From CAZWES01 sp964632395 (lineage in GTDB: Bacteria > Patescibacteriota > Gracilibacteria > Peribacterales > Peribacteraceae): a stretch of DNA of 64,000 nt. The notes below the pieces were generated by a model. That model was not told the origin of the DNA, ran no database searches, and saw nothing but the letters and a program-made list of their open reading frames with translations. A program made the translations under genes and the position numbers. This document shows positions 16,305 through 23,924 of this stretch, piece after piece; positions within the stretch are counted from its first letter, which is position 1; the number at the start of each line of letters is the position of its first letter. The stretch spans positions 1 through 64,000 of the forward strand of contig CAZWES010000004.1 of NCBI GenBank assembly GCA_964632395.1, written 5' to 3'.

Positions 16305-17744
16305 ATGCCCAAACTCCCCACCGTCGCCATTGTCGGCCGCCCGAACACAGGAAAATCCACGCTATTCAACCGCCTCATCGGATCGCGTCGTGCAATCGTC
16401 AGCGATATTCCGGGAACAACGCGTGACCCCGTCGTCCAAAGAGTCGAAGGCGAAGAGGTTGATTATTTGTTGATGGACACAGGTGGAATGGGTGGCGGCA
16501 CACGCGATCAGGATTTTGAAGATGATGTTGCGTCGCAATCACTCATTGCGCTTGAACATGCGGATCTCATACTCTTCCTTGTCAACAGTCGTGAGGAACT
16601 TACCTCATCTGATTTTGAAGTTGTGGATGCACTGCGAAAAAAACGCAAGCGTCACGTTTCTGTTTTTCTTGTGATAACAAAGTGTGATGATCTGCAAAAA
16701 ATGGAAGAGGCGCTGCCTAAGTTTTTTGAGCTCGGAATTTCCGATGATGTTTTTGCTGTGAGTGCGGCTCATAGGCTTGGGATGGATGAATTGGAGGAAG
16801 CGGTTGAGGAGAGACTTTTGGAAATGCATTTTGGGGAGGATTGCTCTTTTCGAGCGAGCATCACAGACGCGCCTCTCGACTCGTCGCTATCAGCTAACGC
16901 TTCGAGCTCCTCGCTCGAGGAGAGCGTCTGTGATGCGAGTCGAGAAACAATTCCAAAGGTTGCAATAGTCGGAAGACCGAATGTCGGGAAGAGCTCACTC
17001 ATCAATGCGTTGATGCCGGAGCCGCAGAGGAAGGTTCAATCGAGATTGACGAGTGATGTGCCGGGGACAACGCGTGATACGACGGATACGGTGCTCAGAT
17101 CACATGGTCAGGAATTTCTTTTTTTGGATACGGCGGGTTTGAAGCGTCGTAAAAATGTCAGAGAAGATGTTGAGGTGTATGCGATCATCAGAACACTGCA
17201 GGCGATTGAGGATGCAGATGTCACCGTCCTCGTGCTTGATGCTACAGAGGAGATTGGGAGGCAGGATAAACGCATTGCATCGCTTGCGATTGCGCGTGGG
17301 AGCGGATTGGTTCTGCTTGTGAACAAAACTGATCTTCTTTCGGAGGGAGAAAAGCAGGCGTTTCAACGTCAAGTGGATATCAATTTCCCGTTCTGCAAAT
17401 GGGCTCCGGTTCTTTATACATCAGCCGTAACTCGTGAGAATCTACCAAAGCTCTTTGATTTGATATTGGTCATCGCGGGAAATCGTGCACAGCGAGTGGA
17501 GACTGCTGCATTGAATAGATGGTTTCGTGATCTCGTAGCAGCTTCGCAACCGAAAGGAGTTGGTGGCCTGAGTGTGAAAGCAAAATACATCACGCAGGCG
17601 GATGTTTGCCCGCCGACATTCGTGTTGTTTTTGAATGATCCGAAGCGACTTCATTTTTCCTCGATCAGATTTTTTGAGAATAAAATGCGGGAGACTTTTT
17701 CACTGGAGGGGACGCCTGTCAGATGGGTTAAAAAATCGAACTAA
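16305..17744 (+). CDS. der: ribosome biogenesis GTPase Der (EngA)
   Basis: Der has two tandem GTPase domains and a C-terminal KH-like domain and is needed for 50S subunit maturation. The first P-loop is GRPNTGKS, with DTGG and TKCD. The second P-loop, at about residue 221, is GRPNVGKS, with DTAG and NKTD. The linker between the domains is lengthened by an in-frame palindromic insertion (16852-16944), giving a Ser/Ala-rich stretch. The ATG at 16305 is preferred because the one at 16293 is only 1 nt behind a TAGAAT -10 box. Confidence 0.95.
   Translation: MPKLPTVAIVGRPNTGKSTLFNRLIGSRRAIVSDIPGTTRDPVVQRVEGEEVDYLLMDTGGMGGGTRDQDFEDDVASQSLIALEHADLILFLVNSREELTSSDFEVVDALRKKRKRHVSVFLVITKCDDLQKMEEALPKFFELGISDDVFAVSAAHRLGMDELEEAVEERLLEMHFGEDCSFRASITDAPLDSSLSANASSSSLEESVCDASRETIPKVAIVGRPNVGKSSLINALMPEPQRKVQSRLTSDVPGTTRDTTDTVLRSHGQEFLFLDTAGLKRRKNVREDVEVYAIIRTLQAIEDADVTVLVLDATEEIGRQDKRIASLAIARGSGLVLLVNKTDLLSEGEKQAFQRQVDINFPFCKWAPVLYTSAVTRENLPKLFDLILVIAGNRAQRVETAALNRWFRDLVAASQPKGVGGLSVKAKYITQADVCPPTFVLFLNDPKRLHFSSIRFFENKMRETFSLEGTPVRWVKKSN
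16852..16944. repeat. in-frame palindromic insertion in der
   Basis: CATCACAGACGC (16859-16870) pairs with GCGTCTGTGATG (16924-16935), and CTCGACTCG pairs with CGAGTCGAG. It encodes about 31 residues in the linker between the two GTPase domains. Confidence 0.75.
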
Positions 17745-17847
17745 ACACCAAGCACCAAATTCCAAAAGAATCTCAAATTCCAAATCTCAAACGGTTTTGG
17801 AATTTGAGTTTTGCAATTCTTTTGGTGCTTGGGATTTGGGATTTGGA
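17745..17847. repeat. word-repeat palindrome (CACCAAATTCC family)
   Basis: This is the second copy of the family at 10226-10320. It fills the gap between the convergent der and SLOG genes and could act as a two-way terminator. Confidence 0.7.
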
Positions 17848-18444
17848 TTATCCCCGTCTAACTTTGTCGTCCTTAACCCTCCCATCTTCATGTATCGGAA
17901 GGGGATACGTCTTAACCACGGTTTCAAGCTTATCCAAAAGCGTCTTCGGATCGTCATCAAAAACCATATTGGGCGGGATGTGGCGTTTGCATAACTCTTC
18001 CACGATGTGCGGAATTGAGTTACTGATGCCGCCGCTATTCGTCAAAACTCCGAGTGGCCTTCCTTCATCGTATGCAATTGTGAATTCGTTGAGTGAACCT
18101 ATCCCACCGGAGATCAAAATAATCGCGTCACATGATCGTATGTTGATGATGTCGCGCTCCATGAAACCAAGGCCTGTAAAAATCAAAATATCATGATGGT
18201 GCGGAGACATGTACTCGTTCACGTGTTCGTACTCGGAAAAAGCAGGGGAGATGCCGATCGTCATTCCGCCCTCTTCCTTTGCAGCCATTGCAGCCTCATC
18301 CGGAATGCCAGGGCACGCTCCGTTTATCAAAATGTATCCGCGCTGCCCGATCTCTCGACCCATCTCACGCGCTTTTGCAATGGAGGTCGGGTCCTCCACC
18401 TGAGGGCCGCTTGCGGAGCCGATAATTCCAATCTTTAACTTCAT
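17848..18444 (-). CDS. SLOG/LOG-like family protein (TIGR00725 type)
   Basis: This is a Rossmann-like SLOG domain protein of 198 residues. IGIIGSASGP opens the fold, and ILISGGIGSLNEFTIAYDEG is the family's glycine-rich nucleotide loop. Relatives bind or cleave nucleotide-type ligands (LOG phosphoribohydrolases); the ligand here is unknown. The start at 18444 is chosen from the -10 box (TATAGT) 7 nt upstream. It is divergent from the 2H phosphoesterase gene with overlapping -10 boxes. Confidence 0.8.
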   Translation of the reverse strand: MKLKIGIIGSASGPQVEDPTSIAKAREMGREIGQRGYILINGACPGIPDEAAMAAKEEGGMTIGISPAFSEYEHVNEYMSPHHHDILIFTGLGFMERDIINIRSCDAIILISGGIGSLNEFTIAYDEGRPLGVLTNSGGISNSIPHIVEELCKRHIPPNMVFDDDPKTLLDKLETVVKTYPLPIHEDGRVKDDKVRRG

Positions 18445-18451
18445 GATTTTC

Positions 18452-18461
18452 ACTATATTAT
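18452..18461. promoter_or_regulatory. overlapping divergent -10 boxes
   Basis: Minus-strand TATAGT (18457-18452) and plus-strand TATTAT (18456-18461) share two bases. The two start codons lie 7 and 8 nt away, so both mRNAs would be leaderless and mutually exclusive. Confidence 0.6.
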
Positions 18462-18469
18462 AGCGTGGA

Positions 18470-19036
18470 ATGAAGAAATTGTCATTCCCACTACACCGCG
18501 CATTCATCGCCATCCCGCTTGAGGATATGGCCAAGCAACAGTATCAACTCATCCAAGATAACCTCAAAGATTACGAAAAAATCTTCCGCTTCCAAAATCC
18601 TGTGTCACCACACCTCACACTCTACTTCTGGCCGGAGCTTATGGAGATTGAGTATCACGATGTCATCAAAAAAGTTGAAGCGATCGCGTCAAAAACAAAA
18701 CCGTTTGAGATGGAGGTGACGAGTGCTTCAACCAATGAGAATGGAGGAAGAGGATTGCCCCGGGTTTTGTGGTTGAATATCAGCCGATCTGATGAGCTTG
18801 CGTCACTTAAAAAGCTTTGCCCATGGCCGAACACACGTCCGTTTTCTCCGCACATCACGATTGCAAGAATGAAGAATCCGAATGATTTCATCGCGCACAG
18901 GAAAAAGATCATGAAACTCGTCAAAGATGTCTCATTCAAAATTCCGGCTGACTGCATCAGGCTTTATGCGGAGATTGATGGGGTTAAGCAGACTCCGATT
19001 CAGGATTTTGTTTTTGCTCAAGGGCCTTCTTGTTAA
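18470..19036 (+). CDS. thpR: 2H phosphoesterase (ThpR/LigT-like)
   Basis: This 188-residue protein has the two HxT/HxS-type motifs of RNA 2',3'-cyclic phosphodiesterases: SPHLTLYF (about 46-53) and SPHITIAR (about 121-128). Members hydrolyse 2',3'-cyclic phosphate RNA ends or act on oligoadenylates. The start lies 8 nt behind TATTAT. Its 3' end overlaps the convergent 18984-19682 gene by 53 nt, a longer overlap than usual. Confidence 0.85.
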   Translation: MKKLSFPLHRAFIAIPLEDMAKQQYQLIQDNLKDYEKIFRFQNPVSPHLTLYFWPELMEIEYHDVIKKVEAIASKTKPFEMEVTSASTNENGGRGLPRVLWLNISRSDELASLKKLCPWPNTRPFSPHITIARMKNPNDFIAHRKKIMKLVKDVSFKIPADCIRLYAEIDGVKQTPIQDFVFAQGPSC

Positions 19037-19682
19037 CGCGTCCAAGGAACGGCTCAAACACGGTCTGCAGGATCGAAGCCGTCAAAGGCTGAGCTTTCTC
19101 GTAAGGCAGATCTTTCTTTTCCTTTTCTGCAAAGAATTCCTGCAGCACGAATATTGTGAGCTGCAGCACGCACCCATCCAGGTGTTTTTCGTCAATGAGC
19201 AGACTTCCGAGAATCCTCTCTGCCTCGTGAGTCAAAATCATCTGCAGCCTTGTTATCCAGTCAATTAAATGACGGTTTGTGGAGTCTTTTAGTTTGTCTC
19301 CATCCACAAGCGCCATGCTTTCATCCACGGTTTCACTCGCGGTCGGCTCTTCGTGCTCCTTGAAGTACTCCTCAACCGCTTTCAAACATCCTTCATTTAT
19401 CAGCGAAAGAATGCCGAGGATGAAGACACTCGGGCAATTCCTTGCAACGAGTTTGCTTATCAAAGTGAAGAGGTGTGCATGCTTATCGTCATTCAAAAAC
19501 TGGATGATGGTGCGTGCGACCTGATCATCCTTTTTCTTTGCGCGTTTTTCCTCACGCTTTAAAGCTTGCATTGCAGCCGCAGCTGCAGCAAATCTCTGCT
19601 TGGCAGCTTCACTCAATCCTTCCTGCGCGGATTCTCCTCCTTCCTGCGGCGGGCCTAATTCAAAATCTCCGAATTCGGACAT
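18984..19682 (-). CDS. hypothetical helical protein
   Basis: This is a 232-residue protein of unknown function. The acidic, Gly-rich N-terminus is followed by an Ala-rich helix (RFAAAAAAMQALKREEKRAKK), then several amphipathic helices, and ends in a polar tail. No signal peptide or membrane helix is seen. It is convergent with thpR and lies just before the GIY-YIG element. Confidence 0.65.
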   Translation of the reverse strand: MSEFGDFELGPPQEGGESAQEGLSEAAKQRFAAAAAAMQALKREEKRAKKKDDQVARTIIQFLNDDKHAHLFTLISKLVARNCPSVFILGILSLINEGCLKAVEEYFKEHEEPTASETVDESMALVDGDKLKDSTNRHLIDWITRLQMILTHEAERILGSLLIDEKHLDGCVLQLTIFVLQEFFAEKEKKDLPYEKAQPLTASILQTVFEPFLGRVNKKALEQKQNPESESA

Positions 19683-19706
19683 GGGTACATGGTAGCGTAA
19701 AACAAA

Positions 19707-20286
19707 ACGTCATGCTGAGTGGATCCCCCAATTTAAGAAGGGGGCACCAGTTTGGTTGTTTGATGTTATTCATATGATACGATTCTACTCCTTTGCCCCC
19801 CTCTTAAATTGGGGAGAGACGTATCGAAGCACACTTTTTAACTAAATAATATGACAAAGCGCACATTCACCGTTTATATGCTCCGTTGCTCTGATGGCAG
19901 CTACTACACAGGAATGACCAGCAATCTTGAGAATCGGCTTCAGGAGCATGACAGTGGAAAGTTTCCTGATTCATATACTCATGAACTAAGGCCTGTTGAT
20001 TTAGTATTTTCCCATACATTTGATAATACGTATGACGCAATTTTATGGGAGAGAAAAATAAAAGGATGGAGCAAAAAGAAAAAAGAAGCTCTTATTAAAG
20101 AAGATTGGGAAGCTATTCAGAAACTTTCCAAGAAGAGGAATTTTAAACGTAAACGGTGAATGTGCTTCGATACGTCTCTCCTAGCCGGTATGGAGGGGCA
20201 TAAATCATGACCAGACGATATTTAAAAAAATGCAAACTCAAACTGGAGCCCCTCCATACCGGCTAGGGATCCACTCAGCATGACGT
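19707..20286. mobile_element. palindromic element carrying a GIY-YIG nuclease gene
   Basis: Perfect 20-bp terminal inverted repeats (19707-19726 and 20267-20286, beginning ACGTCATGCTGAG) enclose the following parts in order. There is a variable hairpin (about 19724-19815), a 19-bp arm GAGAGACGTATCGAAGC.. (19814-19832), the gene, the complementary arm (20162-20180), and a second, unrelated variable hairpin (about 20180-20267). A third inverted pair, GCACATTCACCGTTTA (19861-19876 and 20150-20165), lies at the two ends of the gene itself. Confidence 0.85.
19851..20159 (+). CDS. GIY-YIG nuclease domain protein
   Basis: This is a 102-residue single-domain protein of the UPF0213/UvrC-type GIY-YIG superfamily. 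VYMLRCSDGSYYTGMTSNLE carries the two-strand GIY-YIG signature, RLQEH supplies the conserved Arg, and ILWERKIKGW carries the metal-binding Glu. The C-terminus is very basic (KKRNFKRKR). Its first and last codons are part of an inverted repeat, and it sits at the centre of a palindromic element. I infer that it is the element's mobility enzyme rather than a housekeeping repair protein. Confidence 0.85.
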   Translation: MTKRTFTVYMLRCSDGSYYTGMTSNLENRLQEHDSGKFPDSYTHELRPVDLVFSHTFDNTYDAILWERKIKGWSKKKKEALIKEDWEAIQKLSKKRNFKRKR

Positions 20287-20295
20287 ACTTTGTGG

Positions 20296-20616
20296 CTACC
20301 TACTCAAACTCTCCGTAATCTCCCGCATAATTGCAAGAATCATTGAGAAGGAGATCTGGAAAGGCACATCCAAGAGCCTCGCAATCCATGTGACGATGAA
20401 TGTTGCAAGGAAAGTTACAATGAATCCGATGATTGCGTAGCGGATTGTGTGGATTGCACTTTTGATCTTCTCTTCATTTCCTGCGGAGAGAATAAATGAG
20501 ATGCCTCCTACGATGATGAAAATGAGGCTTAATACAAATGCTGCAATAATTGCGAGTGCGATAAACGTTGCGATTATGTCGACGATGCTGCCTTGCTCGA
20601 GTAATTCTCTAATCAT
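20296..20616 (-). CDS. small two- to three-helix membrane protein (VirB2/TrbC-like)
   Basis: This 106-residue protein has hydrophobic segments at about 13-45 and 58-85, separated by the polar loop SAGNEEKIKSAIHTIRYA. That pattern is typical of the pilin-like VirB2/TrbC-type proteins common in CPR genomes. The assignment rests on topology and the GNEEKIK loop only. Downstream is the GIY-YIG element; upstream are khpA and rpsP. Confidence 0.6.
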   Translation of the reverse strand: MIRELLEQGSIVDIIATFIALAIIAAFVLSLIFIIVGGISFILSAGNEEKIKSAIHTIRYAIIGFIVTFLATFIVTWIARLLDVPFQISFSMILAIMREITESLSR

Positions 20617-20732
20617 GATCGATGGTGTAAGTGAATAAATCTCTGCGAAGAGTCCGCCGTAGCTCGCACGAAGCGGAGCGGAGTGGGAGCGAAGGTGGGC
20701 TCCAGAAGTTCTCTGATCATGATGATGGGGGA
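20617..20732. repeat. intergenic palindrome with duplicated gene start
   Basis: GTCCGCCGTAGCTC and GAGCGAAGGTGGGC form an imperfect hairpin (about 20659-20702). TTCTCTGATCATGAT (about 20710) repeats the sequence around the start of the 20296-20616 gene (TTCTCTAATCATGAT), which suggests a small duplication bracketing the palindrome. Confidence 0.5.
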
Positions 20733-21011
20733 TTAGGAAGCAAGAGCACCTTCCGGCTCAAGGATTTTTAGATTAATTCGTTGGTTGACGTTACCTCCCA
20801 CAATTCGGAGCAATGTCCGTAATGCTTTTACAGTCTGTCCGCCTTTTCCGATGAGTTTGCCCATGTCTTTCTGGCTGACCTGAACGGTCAAAAGCACTCC
20901 CTGATCATCAATCGTTCCCTCAATTTTTAGGGCATCCTTATCCTCCACCATCGCCTCCATTACAAAGCGCAGAAATGCAAGCCCGGGGATGTCGTTAGTT
21001 TCGTCTGCCAT
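20733..21011 (-). CDS. khpA: KH-domain RNA-binding protein KhpA
   Basis: This 92-residue KH-domain protein has the GKLIGKGGQTVKALRTLL loop (GxxG) near residues 56-73. KhpA binds RNA broadly and is usually cotranscribed with rpsP, as here (12 nt gap). The N-terminal extension (MADETNDIPG) is slightly longer than usual. Confidence 0.9.
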   Translation of the reverse strand: MADETNDIPGLAFLRFVMEAMVEDKDALKIEGTIDDQGVLLTVQVSQKDMGKLIGKGGQTVKALRTLLRIVGGNVNQRINLKILEPEGALAS

Positions 21012-21023
21012 ACTCGGATAAGG

Positions 21024-21428
21024 TTACTCCTTTTTCTCCTCTGCGTCACCCTCCGGTTTTGGGGGTTCTTCCTCTTTCTTTTCTTCTTCATTTGCCTTTG
21101 GAGAAGACGCTGTCTTGGACGCCTTCTCTTCAATTTTCTTTTCCTTTCGTTTCTTTTTCTTCGTGTAGGTCTCCATGAACTTTTCCATATTTCCCACTCC
21201 TTCGCGTTTTAATAGACGAGCAACTGTGTCGGAGGGCCGTGCTCCCATCTTTACCCAATGCTCTATGCGTTCCTTATCAAACTCCAGAACATGCGGATTA
21301 CGCGTTGGCAGGTAGTGCCCCAAAAACTCCTTCACCCTACCTTTTACAGGCGCGCTCTTCTCACAAACCGCAATGCGGTATGCAGGCACATTCCTCCGGC
21401 CGGTGCGTTGCAATCTGATGACTAGCAT
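21024..21428 (-). CDS. rpsP: 30S ribosomal protein bS16
   Basis: bS16 is a 30S assembly protein. MLVIRLQRTGRRNVPAYRI and the GHYLPTRNP segment are diagnostic. The core ends near residue 85. A 45-residue Lys/Glu-rich tail follows, which is absent from most bS16 proteins. It heads an rpsP-khpA unit. No rimM or trmD follows, unlike the usual operon. Confidence 0.95.
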   Translation of the reverse strand: MLVIRLQRTGRRNVPAYRIAVCEKSAPVKGRVKEFLGHYLPTRNPHVLEFDKERIEHWVKMGARPSDTVARLLKREGVGNMEKFMETYTKKKKRKEKKIEEKASKTASSPKANEEEKKEEEPPKPEGDAEEKKE

Positions 21429-21490
21429 GGAATCAGCCCAGAGAGTCTAGGGAAGCGCCCTATTTCGGTCAAATGCTATGTGAGGATTTC

Positions 21491-21865
21491 TTAGCTCCTA
21501 TTCCTCTTATTTGCCCTCTGCCTAATCCCCATGCGCTCAAGCTGTGCGTCACGGGCTGAGCGGGCTCGTAGTTTTCTTGCCTCGGACTCCCTATCCACGG
21601 TTCGTGCCGAAGGTCGGTTGAACGAACTCAAGCGACGAGAAACGCCAGACATTCTTTTGCTCACAATGGGTGATGTGTGCTCGCCGGATGAACGGCGGAA
21701 CAGCATGTGGCGCGGCATCGTAATAACTTCGTTTCCACGAATGCGGAAAGGGGAGCGGTGCATGATGTTGGATGCAACAGTGCTCGATGCAAGCGTGTTT
21801 GTTGGGAATGCAAAGAACGCCGCTGCGATCATCATGCCGACAAAAGATGAGAAAAGTTTCTTCAT
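21491..21865 (-). CDS. secreted basic protein
   Basis: This is a 124-residue protein with a clear signal peptide (KKLF, then a hydrophobic stretch, cleavage likely after TLA near 26). The mature part is Arg/Ser-rich with no recognised domain. It lies between rpsP and dciA on the same strand. Function unknown. Confidence 0.65.
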   Translation of the reverse strand: MKKLFSSFVGMMIAAAFFAFPTNTLASSTVASNIMHRSPFRIRGNEVITMPRHMLFRRSSGEHTSPIVSKRMSGVSRRLSSFNRPSARTVDRESEARKLRARSARDAQLERMGIRQRANKRNRS

Positions 21866-21891
21866 GGTTGTGATGGGGTAAGTTCAATTCG

Positions 21892-22194
21892 TCATCCTAC
21901 CATGCTTTCCCGCCTCCTGATAATGCGAAGTTTTTGTATTAGCGAGCCATCATACATTTTTTGTAACCAGTGGAGCAGATCGTCAGATAAGCCAAGGCAC
22001 TCCTGTGCAGAGGTTGAATGTTCGACTTCTATGAAGAGTGCTCCATCCTTCAGCTTAGTCGCCTTTGCATCTTCCGGTGCTCCGTGCGAGAGCATCCATT
22101 CGTTTGCTTTATGGATTATGAGCGAGGCATCGGCTTCTCCTTTTAGGCCGTGCCTTCGGAGGACTTTCGGGAGGAGTGTGGAGGCTTTTTGCAT
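21892..22194 (-). CDS. dciA: DciA-like (DUF721) protein
   Basis: This is a 100-residue DUF721 domain protein. Family members include DciA, which loads the replicative helicase in bacteria that lack DnaC/DnaI. LPKVLRRHGL, the W at the start of helix 2 (NEWMLSHGAPE), DGALFIEVEHSTSAQEC and LIQKLRIIRR follow the domain order. With dnaA and dnaG elsewhere in the window, this gives a plausible primordial helicase-loading set. Confidence 0.75.
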   Translation of the reverse strand: MQKASTLLPKVLRRHGLKGEADASLIIHKANEWMLSHGAPEDAKATKLKDGALFIEVEHSTSAQECLGLSDDLLHWLQKMYDGSLIQKLRIIRRRESMVG

Positions 22195-22213
22195 TGTGCG
22201 GTTGTTGTATCAC

Positions 22214-22561
22214 TTATGCAGGGAGAGCTTCACGACCAAGACGATCTTCATATTTCTGTGGATCATTATGAAATTCCCGGACGCGCTCGAGTTGATTTCT
22301 TGTATTTCTGAGATCTTCTTCACCGTTTCCTGTCAGTACTTGCCAGTCTATGCGACCGAGATTTTGCACAAGTTGGTCAAATTCTTTACTTGGAACAAGG
22401 CCTCTCTGAAGCCAAAAATGTTTGAATCTGGATGTTGTCTGCAAACATCGCAGTAGCCAATGACTACTGCACTCATCTACTTTGGTGGCTTCTTGAGGGC
22501 TTTCTGCCTGTAGCGTTTTTAGTAGGTTGATAACGTCTGCTGGAGTAGGAGTTTTATTCAT
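22214..22561 (-). CDS. hypothetical protein
   Basis: This is a 115-residue soluble protein with no recognised domain. It is rich in charged helices and contains two Trp and three Cys. It is 19 nt upstream of dciA and probably cotranscribed with it. Confidence 0.55.
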   Translation of the reverse strand: MNKTPTPADVINLLKTLQAESPQEATKVDECSSHWLLRCLQTTSRFKHFWLQRGLVPSKEFDQLVQNLGRIDWQVLTGNGEEDLRNTRNQLERVREFHNDPQKYEDRLGREALPA

Positions 22562-22744
22562 GGGGGTTTTTGGGGTATGCAGGACTTTTGCATGGGGATC
22601 ATATCACTTTTTACGCGCTTCGCGCGTGTTCTTTTTGTAACCAAAAACCAGGCTCTCCGGGATGCATCGTACAAGACGGCGGGGGGACTATAGGAGAACC
22701 AAAAAGTTCAGCCAGTCTTTTGTGAGTCGCATCCAGTCGGTTTT

Positions 22745-22856
22745 CCCCGAGCCGCAGCCACACTTCGGCCCGGCTCAGCACGGGCTGCGGGCTGCTCTGC
22801 GTGTGGAAATAATTCCAAAGCGCAGAGCGCCCTTCCACGGGCGTGGCTTGGGGAAA
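22745..22856 (-). repeat. GCGCCC/CTGCGG palindromic repeat, copy 1
   Basis: The core is GAGCCGCAGCC...GCTGCTCTGCGTGTGG, AATTATT-type centre, AAAGCGCAGAGCGCCC. This copy is inverted relative to those at 26601 and 49021 and carries extra G+C-rich sequence (22757-22790). It fills most of the 312-bp gap between 22562 and 22873, where no gene is seen. Confidence 0.75.
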
Positions 22857-22873
22857 CGGTATCTGGGTGCAGG

Positions 22874-23908
22874 CTAGAAAGACGGTGGCTGCGAAATTAA
22901 GGATTTATAAATATTTGCCGTCTCCTCCGCCATCCTCTCCCACGAAAATCCCTTCGCATGTTCCATAGCTTTCTCGCGATCAGGTGGAGATGAAAGCGCT
23001 TGTTTGATGCCATTTGATACTCCTTCCACGGTTGGCTGCACAAGAATTGCATTGCCTCCTGCAATCTCCGGGATGCTTGTTCTGTTTGATGCAACCACTG
23101 GGCAGCCGCATGCCATTGCCTCCAGGATTGGCAGGCCGAAGCCTTCATATAGCGAAGGTAGTATGAAGCAGGAGGCGGCGGAATAGATTGTGGGGAGATC
23201 TGCATCATCAACATTTCCGCCTGTGACCAACACCAACTCCCAACCTTCTGGGCATGCATCAACCAACGTCTGAACATTCTTATGCTCCTTGCATGCACCT
23301 ACATACAAAAGGAATTGCTCCAGCAGCTGATATTTTTCACGGACTCTTTTGATATCTTCATCCGATCTCGGATAAAAATCCTCTGAGACTCCTTCGTAAA
23401 TCACGCTCATTTTTGATCGGACATCTTCACCATATGTTTTTGCAATATCATCAGCGGTCGAATTACTCACTGTGATGATGTGTTTCGATTTCCTGATGGC
23501 ATGTTTCATCAGCATTTTGTATGCAATCCGTTTTGGCAGCGTTGCTTGATTCGGATAATGATGGAGGATCAAATCATGGATTGTTGTGATGAACAGAACG
23601 GGACACTTCAGTGGGACGTTGAAGTGGGGAACGTGGAGCAGATCAATTTTGGATTTTCGGATAATTTTTGGAAATTCGATTTGTTCGCGCAGCGAATAAT
23701 GGCTGATTGATAATGGATAATGGATAATTCGGTCACCTTGAGTGGAGTCGAGTCCGTGATTTGCATTTTTTGGTAGGAAGAGGACGTAGTTCCAGGGGTC
23801 ATCGCGTTTTGTGAGGTTTAGGACGAGTTCGCGTGTGTAGCGGCCGATGCCGGAGCGGGTTCCTGCAAAGCGACAGTCGATGCCGATGGTGTATCCTTTA
23901 TCGGTCAT
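22874..23908 (-). CDS. GT4-type glycosyltransferase
   Basis: This 344-residue GT-B glycosyltransferase is probably involved in envelope polysaccharide synthesis. GIDCRFAGTRSGIGRYTREL is the typical N-terminus, and SLYEGFGLPILEAMACGCPV is the donor-site signature. The start at 23908 is fixed by the divergent arrangement and a TAAGAT box 10 nt upstream. A word repeat (GATAATGGATAATGGATAAT, about 23700-23735) encodes the in-frame YPLSISHYSL stretch. It is divergent from murJ. Confidence 0.88.
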   Translation of the reverse strand: MTDKGYTIGIDCRFAGTRSGIGRYTRELVLNLTKRDDPWNYVLFLPKNANHGLDSTQGDRIIHYPLSISHYSLREQIEFPKIIRKSKIDLLHVPHFNVPLKCPVLFITTIHDLILHHYPNQATLPKRIAYKMLMKHAIRKSKHIITVSNSTADDIAKTYGEDVRSKMSVIYEGVSEDFYPRSDEDIKRVREKYQLLEQFLLYVGACKEHKNVQTLVDACPEGWELVLVTGGNVDDADLPTIYSAASCFILPSLYEGFGLPILEAMACGCPVVASNRTSIPEIAGGNAILVQPTVEGVSNGIKQALSSPPDREKAMEHAKGFSWERMAEETANIYKSLISQPPSF

Positions 23909-23924
23909 GCTGCCACGTATCTTA
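23892..23924. promoter_or_regulatory. divergent leaderless promoter pair with overlapping start codons
   Basis: murJ starts at the ATG 23907-23909, and the glycosyltransferase starts at the complementary ATG 23908-23906, so the two share CATG. -10 boxes are TATCCT (23892-23897, plus) and TAAGAT (23924-23919, minus), 9 and 10 nt from their starts. Each -10 box lies inside the other gene's coding sequence. Confidence 0.6.

Noticed and set aside
22611..22838. 75-codon minus-strand frame
   Set aside because: Entirely the translation of the G+C-rich palindromic repeat.
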